Of a stretch of DNA of 18,047 bases, positions 1 through 6,210 are shown piece after piece. The position numbers and the translations under genes were made by a program. The number at the start of each line of letters is the position of its first letter. Within the stretch, counting starts at the first letter, position 1. The notes beneath the pieces are model-generated. The model saw nothing but the letters and a program-made list of their open reading frames with translations. It searched no databases and was not told where the DNA came from. The DNA is taken from positions 7,178 to 25,224 of the forward strand of contig DCTX01000008.1 in assembly GCA_002329325.1 (NCBI GenBank), written 5' to 3'. The DNA comes from Anaerolineales bacterium UBA1429. GTDB lineage: Bacteria; Chloroflexota; Anaerolineae; UBA1429.

Positions 1-39
1 GGCGGGATCGAACGAGCCCCCGCCGCCAGGAGGAGGGTT

Positions 40-339
40 ATGAGGGAGCGATCTGTTGCCCTGTTGTGCTGCGCGATCCTGTTGGGCCTGCTGCTCGGCG
101 GCTGCACGAGCGGCCCTCAACCGTCGGGCGCCGTCGAGCCGCCGGGCGTCGTCGGCCTGCCCAACCCCGCCTCGGTCTACTGCGAAGAGCAGGGCGGCGC
201 CCTCGAGATCCTGACCGATGACGAGGGAGGCCAGTACGGGCTGTGCCGCTTTGAGGATGGCAGCGCCTGCGAAGAGTGGGCCTACTTCCGGGGCGAGTGC
301 GCGCCGGGCGACCAGTTCCCCACCCCTCCCGCGCCCTAG
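40..339 (+). CDS. Small DUF333-domain lipoprotein
   Basis: A 99-residue predicted lipoprotein. Residues 1-22 form a lipoprotein signal: Arg-rich start, hydrophobic core, and lipobox LLGGC with the acylated Cys at 22. After a Pro/Gly-rich linker, residues 42-87 match the DUF333 pattern (NPASVYCEEQGG, then GGQYGLCRFEDG and CEEWAYFRGEC), with conserved Cys at 48, 69, 77 and 87. Four Cys in an exported domain suggest two disulfides, which is inference. DUF333 proteins are often labelled putative hemolysins, but that function is weakly founded and I do not assert it. The start is supported by an AGGAGGAGG ribosome-binding site just upstream. The promoter lies outside the window. The alpha/beta hydrolase downstream has its own promoter, so the two need not be co-transcribed. 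Confidence 0.85.
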   Translation: MRERSVALLCCAILLGLLLGGCTSGPQPSGAVEPPGVVGLPNPASVYCEEQGGALEILTDDEGGQYGLCRFEDGSACEEWAYFRGECAPGDQFPTPPAP

Positions 340-358
340 CACAATCGCCCCGCCCGAT

Positions 359-387
359 TTGACAGACGGCCCTCTGCCAGCTAATCT
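359..387 (+). promoter_or_regulatory. Sigma70-like promoter of the alpha/beta hydrolase
   Basis: A perfect -35 TTGACA at 359-364 is followed after 17 bp by a weak -10 TAATCT at 382-387 (3 of 6). The expected start of transcription is near 394, leaving a leader of about 47 nt before the ATG at 441. The left arm of the inverted repeat 376-410 covers the -10. Confidence 0.5.
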
Positions 388-410
388 TCTTTCCGAGAAG
401 GTTAGCTGGC
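376..410. repeat. 35-nt inverted repeat over the hydrolase promoter
   Basis: The arms are GCCAGCTAATCTTCT (376-390) and AGAAGGTTAGCTGGC (396-410), complementary over 15 positions with one T/G exception, and the loop is TTCCG. A second short palindrome, AAACTAGTTT, follows at 411-420. The repeat overlaps the -10 and the predicted transcription start. It could be a repressor operator, a 5' leader hairpin, or the end of a dispersed intergenic repeat. As a terminator for the lipoprotein gene it would lack a strong T-run. Confidence 0.6.
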
Positions 411-440
411 AAACTAGTTTCTTGCGTGAAGGAGTACGAC

Positions 441-1250
441 ATGGCAGAATGGACCCAAGGCGACGTCCTCACCAACGGCATTCGCATGCACTACTATCGC
501 ACCGGCGACGGCTCCCTGCCGCCCCTGGTGCTGTGCCACGGCGGCTCGGATAGCGGCCTGTGCTGGACTCCGGTGGCCCGCGCGCTGGAGGGCGAGTACG
601 ACATCATCATGATCGATGCCCGCAACCACGGCCTGTCCGAATCCCCCCAGAAGCCCAGCGGCCCCCTGGACCAGAGTGAGGACCTGGCGGGCCTGATCCG
701 CGCCCTGGGGCTGCAGCGCCCGGCCGTCATGGGCCACTCCATGGGCGGCGGCGCCGCGGTGCAATTGGCCGCCAACCATCCCGACCTGGTGGGCCGCGTG
801 ATCCTGGAGGATTCGGGCCCGGTGGATTTCGACCCCTCGCGCTTTACCTCCGAGACCCGTTCGCGCATGTTCGATTGGATGCGGGATCTCAAGGGCAAGA
901 GCCGCGAAGATGTCATGGCCATGGGGCGCCAGCAATCGCCCACCTGGTCAGAAGAGGAGCTGGGCCCCTGGGCCGATTCCAAGCTCCAGGTGAACGTGGA
1001 CGCCATGAGCCAGTACGTCCCCGTCTCCGAGCCCTGGCGCGACGTGTTCGCCCGCATCCAGTGCCCCCTGCTCATCATCACGGCCGATAACGACAAGGGC
1101 TCCATGGTCAAGCCGGAGCTGGCCGAGGAGGCGACGCGGCTGAACTCCAACGTCCGCTACGTGCATGTCCCCGGCGCGGGGCACAACATCCGTCGCGAGA
1201 ACTATGCGGGGTTCATGGCGGCGGTGCGCGCGTTCCTGGCCGAGGGCTGA
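441..1250 (+). CDS. Alpha/beta-fold hydrolase
   Basis: A 269-residue cytoplasmic alpha/beta hydrolase. Visible landmarks are the oxyanion-region HGG at 33-35, strand and turn IMIDARNHGLS (56-66), nucleophile elbow GHSMGG with Ser100, the acid region ITADND (Asp216 or Asp218) and catalytic His248 in GAGHN. A cap-like insert lies around 128-200. Substrate cannot be read from sequence; esterase, lactonase and C-C hydrolase are all possible. The ATG at 441 is chosen because AAGGAG at 429-434 sits 6 nt upstream. An in-frame GTG at 426 would add five residues but overlaps that ribosome-binding site. The GH3 gene starts 49 nt downstream, so the two are probably one operon; the hydrolase could then be a deacylase helping with decorated oligosaccharides, which is speculation. 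Confidence 0.9.
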   Translation: MAEWTQGDVLTNGIRMHYYRTGDGSLPPLVLCHGGSDSGLCWTPVARALEGEYDIIMIDARNHGLSESPQKPSGPLDQSEDLAGLIRALGLQRPAVMGHSMGGGAAVQLAANHPDLVGRVILEDSGPVDFDPSRFTSETRSRMFDWMRDLKGKSREDVMAMGRQQSPTWSEEELGPWADSKLQVNVDAMSQYVPVSEPWRDVFARIQCPLLIITADNDKGSMVKPELAEEATRLNSNVRYVHVPGAGHNIRRENYAGFMAAVRAFLAEG

Positions 1251-1299
1251 GGGCAGCGTCTCGGCGTAATCTAGCCACTCATGGAAAGGTAGGCGACCC

Positions 1300-3132
1300 A
1301 TGCCCGGCAATCTGCTTCGCCGCGAGGGCGATCTGACGTACCGCGACCTGAACAAGAACGGCCGCCTGGATCCTTATGAGGACCCCCGCCGCCCTGTGGA
1401 GGAACGGGTCGAGGATCTGCTATCACAGATGACCCTGGAGGAGAAGGCAGGCCTCATGTTCCACACCATGCTGGGGGCCAACGAGGATGGCTCCCTGGTG
1501 GAGGGGCTGGATGCCATGGGCCGCCTGCCCACCAGTGAGATGGTGATCAACCGCTGCATGAATCATTTCAACGTGCACGCCCTGCCCGCGCCGCGCCTGG
1601 CGGCCCAGTGGCAGAATCGCCTGCAGGAGCTGGCCGAGGGCACCCGCCTGGGCATCCCGGTGACCCTCTCCTCCGATCCGCGCCACGGCTTCTCTCACAA
1701 CGTGCTGACGGCGGCGCGGGCCGGGGCCATGTCCCAATGGCCGGAGCCCATCGGCCTGGGCGCCATCGGCGATGAGGCGCTGGTGCAGCAGTTCGCCGAT
1801 ATCGCCCGCCAGGAGTACCTGGCCCTGGGCATCCGCGTGGCACTGCACCCCATGGCCGACCTGGCCACAGAGCCCCGCTGGGGCCGCAACAACGGCACCT
1901 TTGGCGAGGACGCCCAGCTCTCGGCGCGGCTGACCGCCGCCTACATCCGGGGCTTTCAGGGCGAGCGCCTGGGCCCCCAGAGCGTGGCCTGCATGACCAA
2001 GCACTTTCCGGGCGGCGGCCCTCAGAAGGACGGCGAGGACGCCCATTTCCCCTATGGCAAGGAGCAGGTCTATCCGGGCGGGGCGTTCGACTATCACCTG
2101 ATCCCCTTTGTGGCGGCCTTTGCCGCGGGCACCAGCCAGATCATGCCCTACTACGGCATGCCCGTCGGGCTGGAGATCGAGCCGGTGGGCTTTGGGTTCA
2201 ACCGCGACGTCATCACCGGCCTCCTCCGTGAAAAGTATGGCTTTGAGGGCATCGTCTGCACCGATTGGGGCCTGCTGATCACCCGCGAGGTGATGGGCCG
2301 CCCGATGGAGGCCCGCGCCTGGGGCGTGGAGCACCTCTCCACCGCCGAGCGCGCCGCCAAGGCCCTGGATGCCGGCGTGGACCAGTTCGGCGGCGAGGCC
2401 TGCCCCGAGGTGATCGTCGAGCTGGTGCGCAGCGGGCGCATCAGCGAGGCCCGCATTGACGTCTCGGCGCGCCGCATCCTCCGCGAAAAGTTTGTCCTGG
2501 GGCTGTTCGATAACCCCTTTGTGGACCCCGATCATGCCGAGGCCACCGTGGGCCGGGCCGATTTCCGCGCCGCCGGCGACGCCGCCCAGCGCCGGGCCGT
2601 CACCCTGCTCAAGAACGGCGCCACGCCGGAACAGCCTGTGCTGCCTTTGCAGGGCAGGCCGCGGCTATACGTCGAGGGGATCTCGCCCGAAGCGGCCGCT
2701 GCCTATGGCGTCGTGGTCTCCTCGCCCGCCGAGGCGGACTGGGCCATCCTCCAGGTGGAGACGCCCTACGAGCCGCGCGAGGGCTTTTTGGAGAGCCGCA
2801 TCCACGCCGGCAGCCTGGCCTTTGGCGATGAGGAGCGGGCGCGGCTGCTGGCCATCATGGCCCAGGTGCCCACCGTCCTGGCCGTGGTCATCGATCGCCC
2901 CGCGGTGATCCCGGAGCTGGCGGCGGCCAGCGCGGCGGTGTTGGCGGCCTTTGGCGCCAGCGATGAGGCGCTGCTGGACGTGCTGTTTGGGCGGGCTGCG
3001 CCCCAGGGCCGGCTGCCCTTTGAGCTGCCCTCCAGCATGGAGGCCGTGCGCCGCCAATGCGAGGACCTGCCCCACGATTCCGAGAACCCCCTCTACCCGT
3101 TTGGGCATGGGCTGCGCTACGCGGAGGGGTGA
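1300..3132 (+). CDS. Glycoside hydrolase family 3, beta-glucosidase/beta-xylosidase-like
   Basis: A 610-residue GH3 enzyme with no signal peptide, so probably cytoplasmic. Residues 11-28 carry an EF-hand-like loop (DLNKNGRLDPYED) before the LLSQMTLEEKAGLM helix typical of GH3. The TIM barrel shows SSDPRHGFSHN, the TEPRWGRNNGTFGED region, KHFPGGG, and GFEGIVCTDWG, where Asp322 is the expected nucleophile (TDW in place of the common SDW). The second alpha/beta domain starts near ARRILREKFVLGLFDNPFVD and AVTLLKNG and ends in YPFGHGLRY. The fibronectin-III-like C-terminal domain of many beta-glucosidases is absent, which explains the short length. The sugar specificity is not readable; beta-glucosidase or beta-xylosidase is likely. 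GAAAGGTAGG at 1283-1292 precedes the ATG. Confidence 0.93.
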   Translation: MPGNLLRREGDLTYRDLNKNGRLDPYEDPRRPVEERVEDLLSQMTLEEKAGLMFHTMLGANEDGSLVEGLDAMGRLPTSEMVINRCMNHFNVHALPAPRLAAQWQNRLQELAEGTRLGIPVTLSSDPRHGFSHNVLTAARAGAMSQWPEPIGLGAIGDEALVQQFADIARQEYLALGIRVALHPMADLATEPRWGRNNGTFGEDAQLSARLTAAYIRGFQGERLGPQSVACMTKHFPGGGPQKDGEDAHFPYGKEQVYPGGAFDYHLIPFVAAFAAGTSQIMPYYGMPVGLEIEPVGFGFNRDVITGLLREKYGFEGIVCTDWGLLITREVMGRPMEARAWGVEHLSTAERAAKALDAGVDQFGGEACPEVIVELVRSGRISEARIDVSARRILREKFVLGLFDNPFVDPDHAEATVGRADFRAAGDAAQRRAVTLLKNGATPEQPVLPLQGRPRLYVEGISPEAAAAYGVVVSSPAEADWAILQVETPYEPREGFLESRIHAGSLAFGDEERARLLAIMAQVPTVLAVVIDRPAVIPELAAASAAVLAAFGASDEALLDVLFGRAAPQGRLPFELPSSMEAVRRQCEDLPHDSENPLYPFGHGLRYAEG

Positions 3133-3198
3133 GAGAGAGGGGCGGTAGCCGTTCGCCATCACCGCCACGGATCTTTTTGTCCATAGGGCAGACAGGCG

Positions 3199-3230
3199 CC
3201 CCCTCTCCCATGCTGGCATGGGAGAGGGGG
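3199..3230. repeat. 15-bp perfect hairpin, intergenic repeat-like
   Basis: Perfectly complementary arms CCCCCTCTCCCATGC (3199-3213) and GCATGGGAGAGGGGG (3216-3230) are separated by TG. It lies 66 nt after the GH3 stop and directly before the decayed nucleotidyltransferase. There is no T-run, so it resembles a dispersed REP-type element more than a rho-independent terminator, though it could end GH3 transcription. A related string, TGCCAGCATGGGA, occurs near 13415. Confidence 0.6.
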
Positions 3231-3241
3231 TTGCCGGTTGA

Positions 3242-3433
3242 CGTACCGAAGGGCGGGGCCGCAGCCTGCTCGACCTGGGCGGGCTGGTCTACGATCTGGA
3301 GCGACTGCTGGGCTGCCACGTGGACGTGGTCACCGAGGGCGCGCTGGCAGGCCCCTTTCGAGAGGCCGTCTTGCGCGACGCCACGCTGCTAGAGGATATG
3401 GTGGCGTGGGGGCAGAGGCCGCTCCTGGCGTGA
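3242..3433 (+). pseudogene. Remnant of an MNT-type nucleotidyltransferase (antitoxin-like), C-terminal part
   Basis: A frame opening right after a TGA at 3239-3241, with no start codon, encodes about 63 residues. It contains RSLLDLGGLVYDLERLLG, then CHVDVVTEGALAGPFREAVL and RDATLLED, and stops at 3431-3433. This is the C-terminal half of minimal nucleotidyltransferase (MNT) domain proteins, the MntA-like partners of HEPN/HepT toxins. The N-terminal catalytic half (GS-x-ARG and D-x-D motifs) is missing; in its place is the hairpin at 3199-3230 and non-coding sequence. No HEPN partner follows. The fragment is too short for a working enzyme and is best read as decayed. The match is by pattern recognition, not alignment. 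Confidence 0.6.
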
Positions 3434-3439
3434 TGCCTA

Positions 3440-3469
3440 CAGGCCCCCGGCGCTCTTGCCGGGGGCCTG
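3440..3469 (-). terminator. Probable terminator of the rubrerythrin gene
   Basis: A perfect 12-bp stem (CAGGCCCCCGGC / GCCGGGGGCCTG) with loop GCTCTT lies 20 nt beyond the rubrerythrin stop. No U-tract follows on the minus strand, so termination is plausible rather than certain. It may serve both directions. Confidence 0.55.
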
Positions 3470-3489
3470 GTCTCCTTCAGCGTCGCGGT

Positions 3490-4065
3490 CTAGTAGTTCT
3501 CCGCCATCAGCTCATAATATGCCTGGGGGTGGCGGCAGGCGGGGCAGATCTTGGGCGCCGACGTGCCCTCGTGCACATAGCCGCAGTTGCGGCAGCGCCA
3601 ACGCACCACCTCGTCGCGCTGGAACACGCGGTTGTTGCGCACATTCTCCAGCAGGGCCAGGTAGCGCTTCTCGTGCTCCTCTTCCACCTCGGCGATCTCG
3701 CGAAAGACCACCTCGACGTTGCGCAGCCCCTCGGCGCGGGCCGTCTCGGCAAAGTTCTTGTAGAGGGTGGTCCACTCCATGCGCTCGCCCGCGGCGGCGG
3801 CCTCCAGGTTGGCGGCCGTGTCGCCCACCACGCCTGCCGGGTAGGCGGCCACGATCTCGACATCGCCGCCCTCCAGCAGGCCAAAGAACATCTCGGCGTG
3901 CTCTTTTTCGTTGGCGGCCGTGTCCTCAAAGATGGCGGCGATCTGCTGATAGCCCTCTTTGCGAGCTACCGAGGCGAAAAAGGTGTAACGATTGCGCGCC
4001 TGGGATTCCCCGGCGAATGCGGCCAGCACGTTCTTTTCCGTCTGTGTACCTTTGATGCTCGGCAT
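3490..4065 (-). CDS. rbr: Rubrerythrin
   Basis: A 191-residue rubrerythrin, a cytoplasmic non-haem iron peroxidase that reduces hydrogen peroxide in anaerobes. The ferritin-like diiron domain (about 1-145) shows Glu20 in GESQARNRY, Glu53 and His56 in NEKEHAE, Glu94 and Glu97 in GERMEW, and the second E-x-x-H (Glu128, His131) in VEEEHEKRY. A complete C-terminal rubredoxin domain follows with C158-x2-C161 and C174-x2-C177. Length and domain order are those of classical rubrerythrin, so it looks functional. A longer reading frame begins at 4182, but the ATG at 4065 is preceded on the minus strand by GAAAGGAC, and the protein then starts in the family-typical way (MPSIKGTQTEKN). It is probably monocistronic. 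Its presence suggests oxidative-stress defence in an anaerobic or microaerobic host. Confidence 0.96.
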   Translation of the reverse strand: MPSIKGTQTEKNVLAAFAGESQARNRYTFFASVARKEGYQQIAAIFEDTAANEKEHAEMFFGLLEGGDVEIVAAYPAGVVGDTAANLEAAAAGERMEWTTLYKNFAETARAEGLRNVEVVFREIAEVEEEHEKRYLALLENVRNNRVFQRDEVVRWRCRNCGYVHEGTSAPKICPACRHPQAYYELMAENY

Positions 4066-4090
4066 GGTTGGGTCCTTTCTCTTTCTTCTA

Positions 4091-4147
4091 TTAACATCCG
4101 ATAAACTGCCAGCAGCCCCGGCCGGGGCGTTGGTTGCCTCTATGATA
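4091..4147 (-). promoter_or_regulatory. rbr: AT-rich upstream region of rubrerythrin, possible promoter
   Basis: On the minus strand a TATCAT that could be a -10 lies at 4142-4147, about 75 nt before the ATG, without a recognisable -35. A second AT-rich patch at 4091-4104 reads TTATCGGATGTTAA, a loose inverted repeat that could bind a peroxide or iron regulator. Neither is strong. Confidence 0.25.
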
Positions 4148-4220
4148 CCCGGATTGGCCCACAAGCGCCAGTCCCTGCGCACGCACTCGGCCTCGCGGGG
4201 CGGCTCACCACCGCCGGCCG

Positions 4221-5417
4221 CTAGCCGGCGCCCAGGGCGCCCCGGGCGCGCCAGCGCGCCACCTCGGCGGCGTCATAGCCCAGCCAGTCGGCCAGGATCT
4301 CCTCGGCGTGCTCGCCCAGCAGGGGCGCTGGCCGGCGGATGCCCCCCGGCGTGGCGCTCAGCTTGATGGGCACCCCGGGCAGCAGCGTCTTGCCCGCCAC
4401 CGGATGCTCCACCTCCTGGATCATCTCCCGCGCCTGCACCTGGGGATCGTGCACCACGTCGGCCACATCGTTGATCGGCCCATTGGGGATGCCCGCGGCA
4501 TCCAGCTCCCGCTGCCAATCGGCGGTGGGGCGCTGGGCCAGGGCCTCCGCCAGAGCCGCCCTCATGGCGGCATAGTTCTGGTGGCGTGAAGGGTTGGTGG
4601 CAAAGCGAGGGTCGTCGGCCAACTCGGGCCTGCCGATGACGGCGCACAGCCTGGCCCACAAGGTATCGTTGCCCGCCGCGACCATGAGTTGGCCGTCGCT
4701 GGTGTCGAACGGCTCAAAGGGAAAGATGGCGGGGTGGCGGTTGCCGATGGGGCGGGGCGCCTGGCCCGTGGCCGCGTAGCGGGCGATGGCGTTCTCCAGG
4801 ATGGCCACCTGACAATCCAGCATGGCCACGTCCACCATCTGGCCCACGCCCGTCTCCTGGCGTTTGTTCAGGGCCGCCAGGATGCCAACCGCGCTGAATA
4901 GCCCGGCGGTGATATCGGCGATGGAGGTGCCCACCCGCGTCGGTTGGCCATCCTCGGGGCCGGTGATGCTCATGATGCCGCCCATGGCCTGCAGCACGGC
5001 GTCATAGGCGGCGCGGGGGCTATAGGGGCCCGTCTGCCCGAACCCCGAGACGGCGGCATAGATCAAGCGCGGGTTGAGGGCGGCCAGCTCGTCATAGCCC
5101 AGGCCCAGGCGCGCCATGGTGCCCGGCCGAAAGTTCTCCACCAGGACGTCGGCCTGGCGCACCAGCGCCTGAAACAGCTCGCGCCCGGCGTCGCTCTTGA
5201 GATCCAGCGTCAGGCTGCGCTTGTTGCGATTCAGGCTCATAAAGTAGACGCTCTCGCCCGCCACGTGAGGCGGGTAGGCCCGCGCGTCATCGCCCGTGCC
5301 GGGCATCTCGATCTTGACTACATCGGCGCCCAGGTCGGCCAGCACCATGGCAGCATACGGCCCGGCCAGCACCCGGCTCAAATCCAGCACCCGCAATCCG
5401 CTCAGCGCCCCATCCAT
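4221..5417 (-). CDS. CaiB/BaiF family (class III) CoA-transferase
   Basis: A 398-residue class III CoA-transferase, which moves CoA between carboxylic acids through mixed-anhydride and thioester intermediates in the cytoplasm. Family signatures are LSGLRVLDLSRVLAGPYAAM at the N-terminus, LADLGADVVKIE, LNRNKRSLTLDLK, VLVENFRPGTMARLGLGYDE, and GTSIADITAG with Asp168 at the position of the catalytic Asp. The C-terminal region (DDPRFATNPSRHQNYAAM and GIPNGPINDVADV) is also typical, and length is normal. The substrate cannot be assigned: carnitine, formyl/oxalyl, succinyl-malate and alpha-methylacyl-CoA racemase-like members look alike at this level. The ATG at 5417 is preceded by GGGAGG. The gene stands alone on the minus strand, divergent from the membrane protein at 5559, so context does not help specificity. 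Confidence 0.94.
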   Translation of the reverse strand: MDGALSGLRVLDLSRVLAGPYAAMVLADLGADVVKIEMPGTGDDARAYPPHVAGESVYFMSLNRNKRSLTLDLKSDAGRELFQALVRQADVLVENFRPGTMARLGLGYDELAALNPRLIYAAVSGFGQTGPYSPRAAYDAVLQAMGGIMSITGPEDGQPTRVGTSIADITAGLFSAVGILAALNKRQETGVGQMVDVAMLDCQVAILENAIARYAATGQAPRPIGNRHPAIFPFEPFDTSDGQLMVAAGNDTLWARLCAVIGRPELADDPRFATNPSRHQNYAAMRAALAEALAQRPTADWQRELDAAGIPNGPINDVADVVHDPQVQAREMIQEVEHPVAGKTLLPGVPIKLSATPGGIRRPAPLLGEHAEEILADWLGYDAAEVARWRARGALGAG

Positions 5418-5449
5418 CCCCTGGCCCTCCCTTCTTGTCAGCCCGGCGT

Positions 5450-5478
5450 ATCGTAGCCCCGCCGATGGCTCCTGTCCA
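5450..5478 (-). promoter_or_regulatory. Promoter of the CoA-transferase gene
   Basis: On the minus strand the -35 is TGGACA (5473-5478, 5 of 6) and the -10 is TACGAT (5450-5455, 4 of 6), with a 17-bp spacer. Transcription would start near 5443, about 26 nt before the start codon at 5417. Confidence 0.5.
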
Positions 5479-5488
5479 GCAATGCGTA

Positions 5489-5517
5489 TTGACCGCCGCC
5501 TGCGCTGCGCCTAGAAT
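5489..5517 (+). promoter_or_regulatory. Promoter of the membrane protein at 5559
   Basis: The -35 is TTGACC (5489-5494, 5 of 6) and the -10 is TAGAAT (5512-5517, 5 of 6), with a 17-bp spacer. The expected transcription start is near 5524. Its -35 lies only 10 bp from the -35 of the divergent CoA-transferase promoter. Confidence 0.65.
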
Positions 5518-5558
5518 AGCGCCGGCAATCGATCCGAGCGTACCTAGGGAGGAGACCC

Positions 5559-6056
5559 GTGGCCAGACCAACCAAGCACGCCCCCCAAATCTCGTTTGTC
5601 GTGATCGCCGTGATGGTGCTGGGCCTGGTGGCAGGCCTGGTCACCGATCAGCCCCTATGGGCCGTCATCGGCATGCTGCCCGTGGTTATCTATGAGGTCT
5701 ATCGCACCGAGGGCGAGAGCACAACCTGGGCCTCCTGGGTGATGCTGGCCGCCCTGGTGGTCGAGGCCGCGCTCCTGATCTTTGGCGTAGACATAGATCT
5801 GGCCGAGATCCTGGGCCGCGAGAGCGAGACCGTGGCGGGCTACGAGGTGCCCCTGGGGCCGGTGACGGTGGTGGGCCCCGTGCTCATGGCGGTGCTTTCG
5901 CTGATCCTGATCGTGCGCACCCGGGGGCGCTACACGCGCCTATTGGCTGTGGCGATCCTGCTGGGCGCCGGCGGCCTCATCTTTTTGCTGGATCCCACGG
6001 TGCTGCGCACCTGGCTGGATGCCGTGCTGGAAGTGGGCCTGCCCCAACTGCGCTGA
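5559..6056 (+). CDS. Hypothetical five-segment integral membrane protein
   Basis: A 165-residue protein I do not recognise. Hydrophobic segments at about 11-28, 32-48, 57-77, 100-119 and 127-144 predict five membrane spans. A short acidic loop between the third and fourth (DIDLAEILGRESET, about 78-91) and a basic loop RTRGRYTR (120-127) precede the last span. No catalytic motif, metal-binding cluster or channel signature is visible. The start is a GTG with a strong AGGGAGGAG ribosome-binding site at 5546-5554 and a good promoter upstream, so expression is likely. It is transcribed alone, divergent from the CoA-transferase and convergent with metY. That it is a real gene is well supported; its function is unknown. 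Confidence 0.8.
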   Translation: MARPTKHAPQISFVVIAVMVLGLVAGLVTDQPLWAVIGMLPVVIYEVYRTEGESTTWASWVMLAALVVEAALLIFGVDIDLAEILGRESETVAGYEVPLGPVTVVGPVLMAVLSLILIVRTRGRYTRLLAVAILLGAGGLIFLLDPTVLRTWLDAVLEVGLPQLR

Positions 6057-6069
6057 GCCGGCGACGCGA

Positions 6070-6097
6070 ACGCGAGAGCGCACGTGCGCTCTCGCGT
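6070..6097. terminator. 28-bp perfect palindrome, probable terminator
   Basis: A perfect 28-bp palindrome (arm ACGCGAGAGCGCAC at 6070-6083, mirrored to 6097) begins 13 nt after the stop of the membrane protein gene. It is followed by CTGTTGATT rather than a full T-run. It is the first of two hairpins in a gap between convergent genes, so a terminator role is the simplest reading. Confidence 0.55.
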
Positions 6098-6120
6098 CTG
6101 TTGATTGCGGGCTATGCTGC

Positions 6121-6148
6121 CCCGCTCCGCACACGGAGCAGGGCTTTT
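6121..6148 (+). terminator. Hairpin with short T-run, probable terminator
   Basis: CCCGCTCCG pairs with CGGAGCAGGG (one bulged A) across a CACA loop and is followed by CTTTT. This is the better rho-independent terminator candidate for the membrane protein gene on the plus strand. Confidence 0.5.
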
Positions 6149-6166
6149 CCCATGCCGCGATGCCGG

Positions 6167-6183
6167 GCCGCAGAAGGTGCGGC
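6167..6183 (-). terminator. metY: Small hairpin downstream of metY
   Basis: GCCGCA (6167-6172) and TGCGGC (6178-6183) form a 6-bp stem with a 5-nt loop, 27 nt past the metY stop. No T-run follows on the minus strand, so this is a weak terminator candidate. Confidence 0.3.
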
Positions 6184-6210
6184 TTCCCCTGCCCCTCGGC
6201 TTCTCTCCAC

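Noticed and set aside
1423..2535. 370-residue minus-strand open frame opposite GH3
   Set aside because: Shadow of the GH3 gene; composition is His/Gly/Ala-biased with no motif.
3238..4104. 288-residue plus-strand open frame over rubrerythrin
   Set aside because: Rubrerythrin on the minus strand is complete with all iron ligands. This frame is antisense and differs from the MNT remnant frame.
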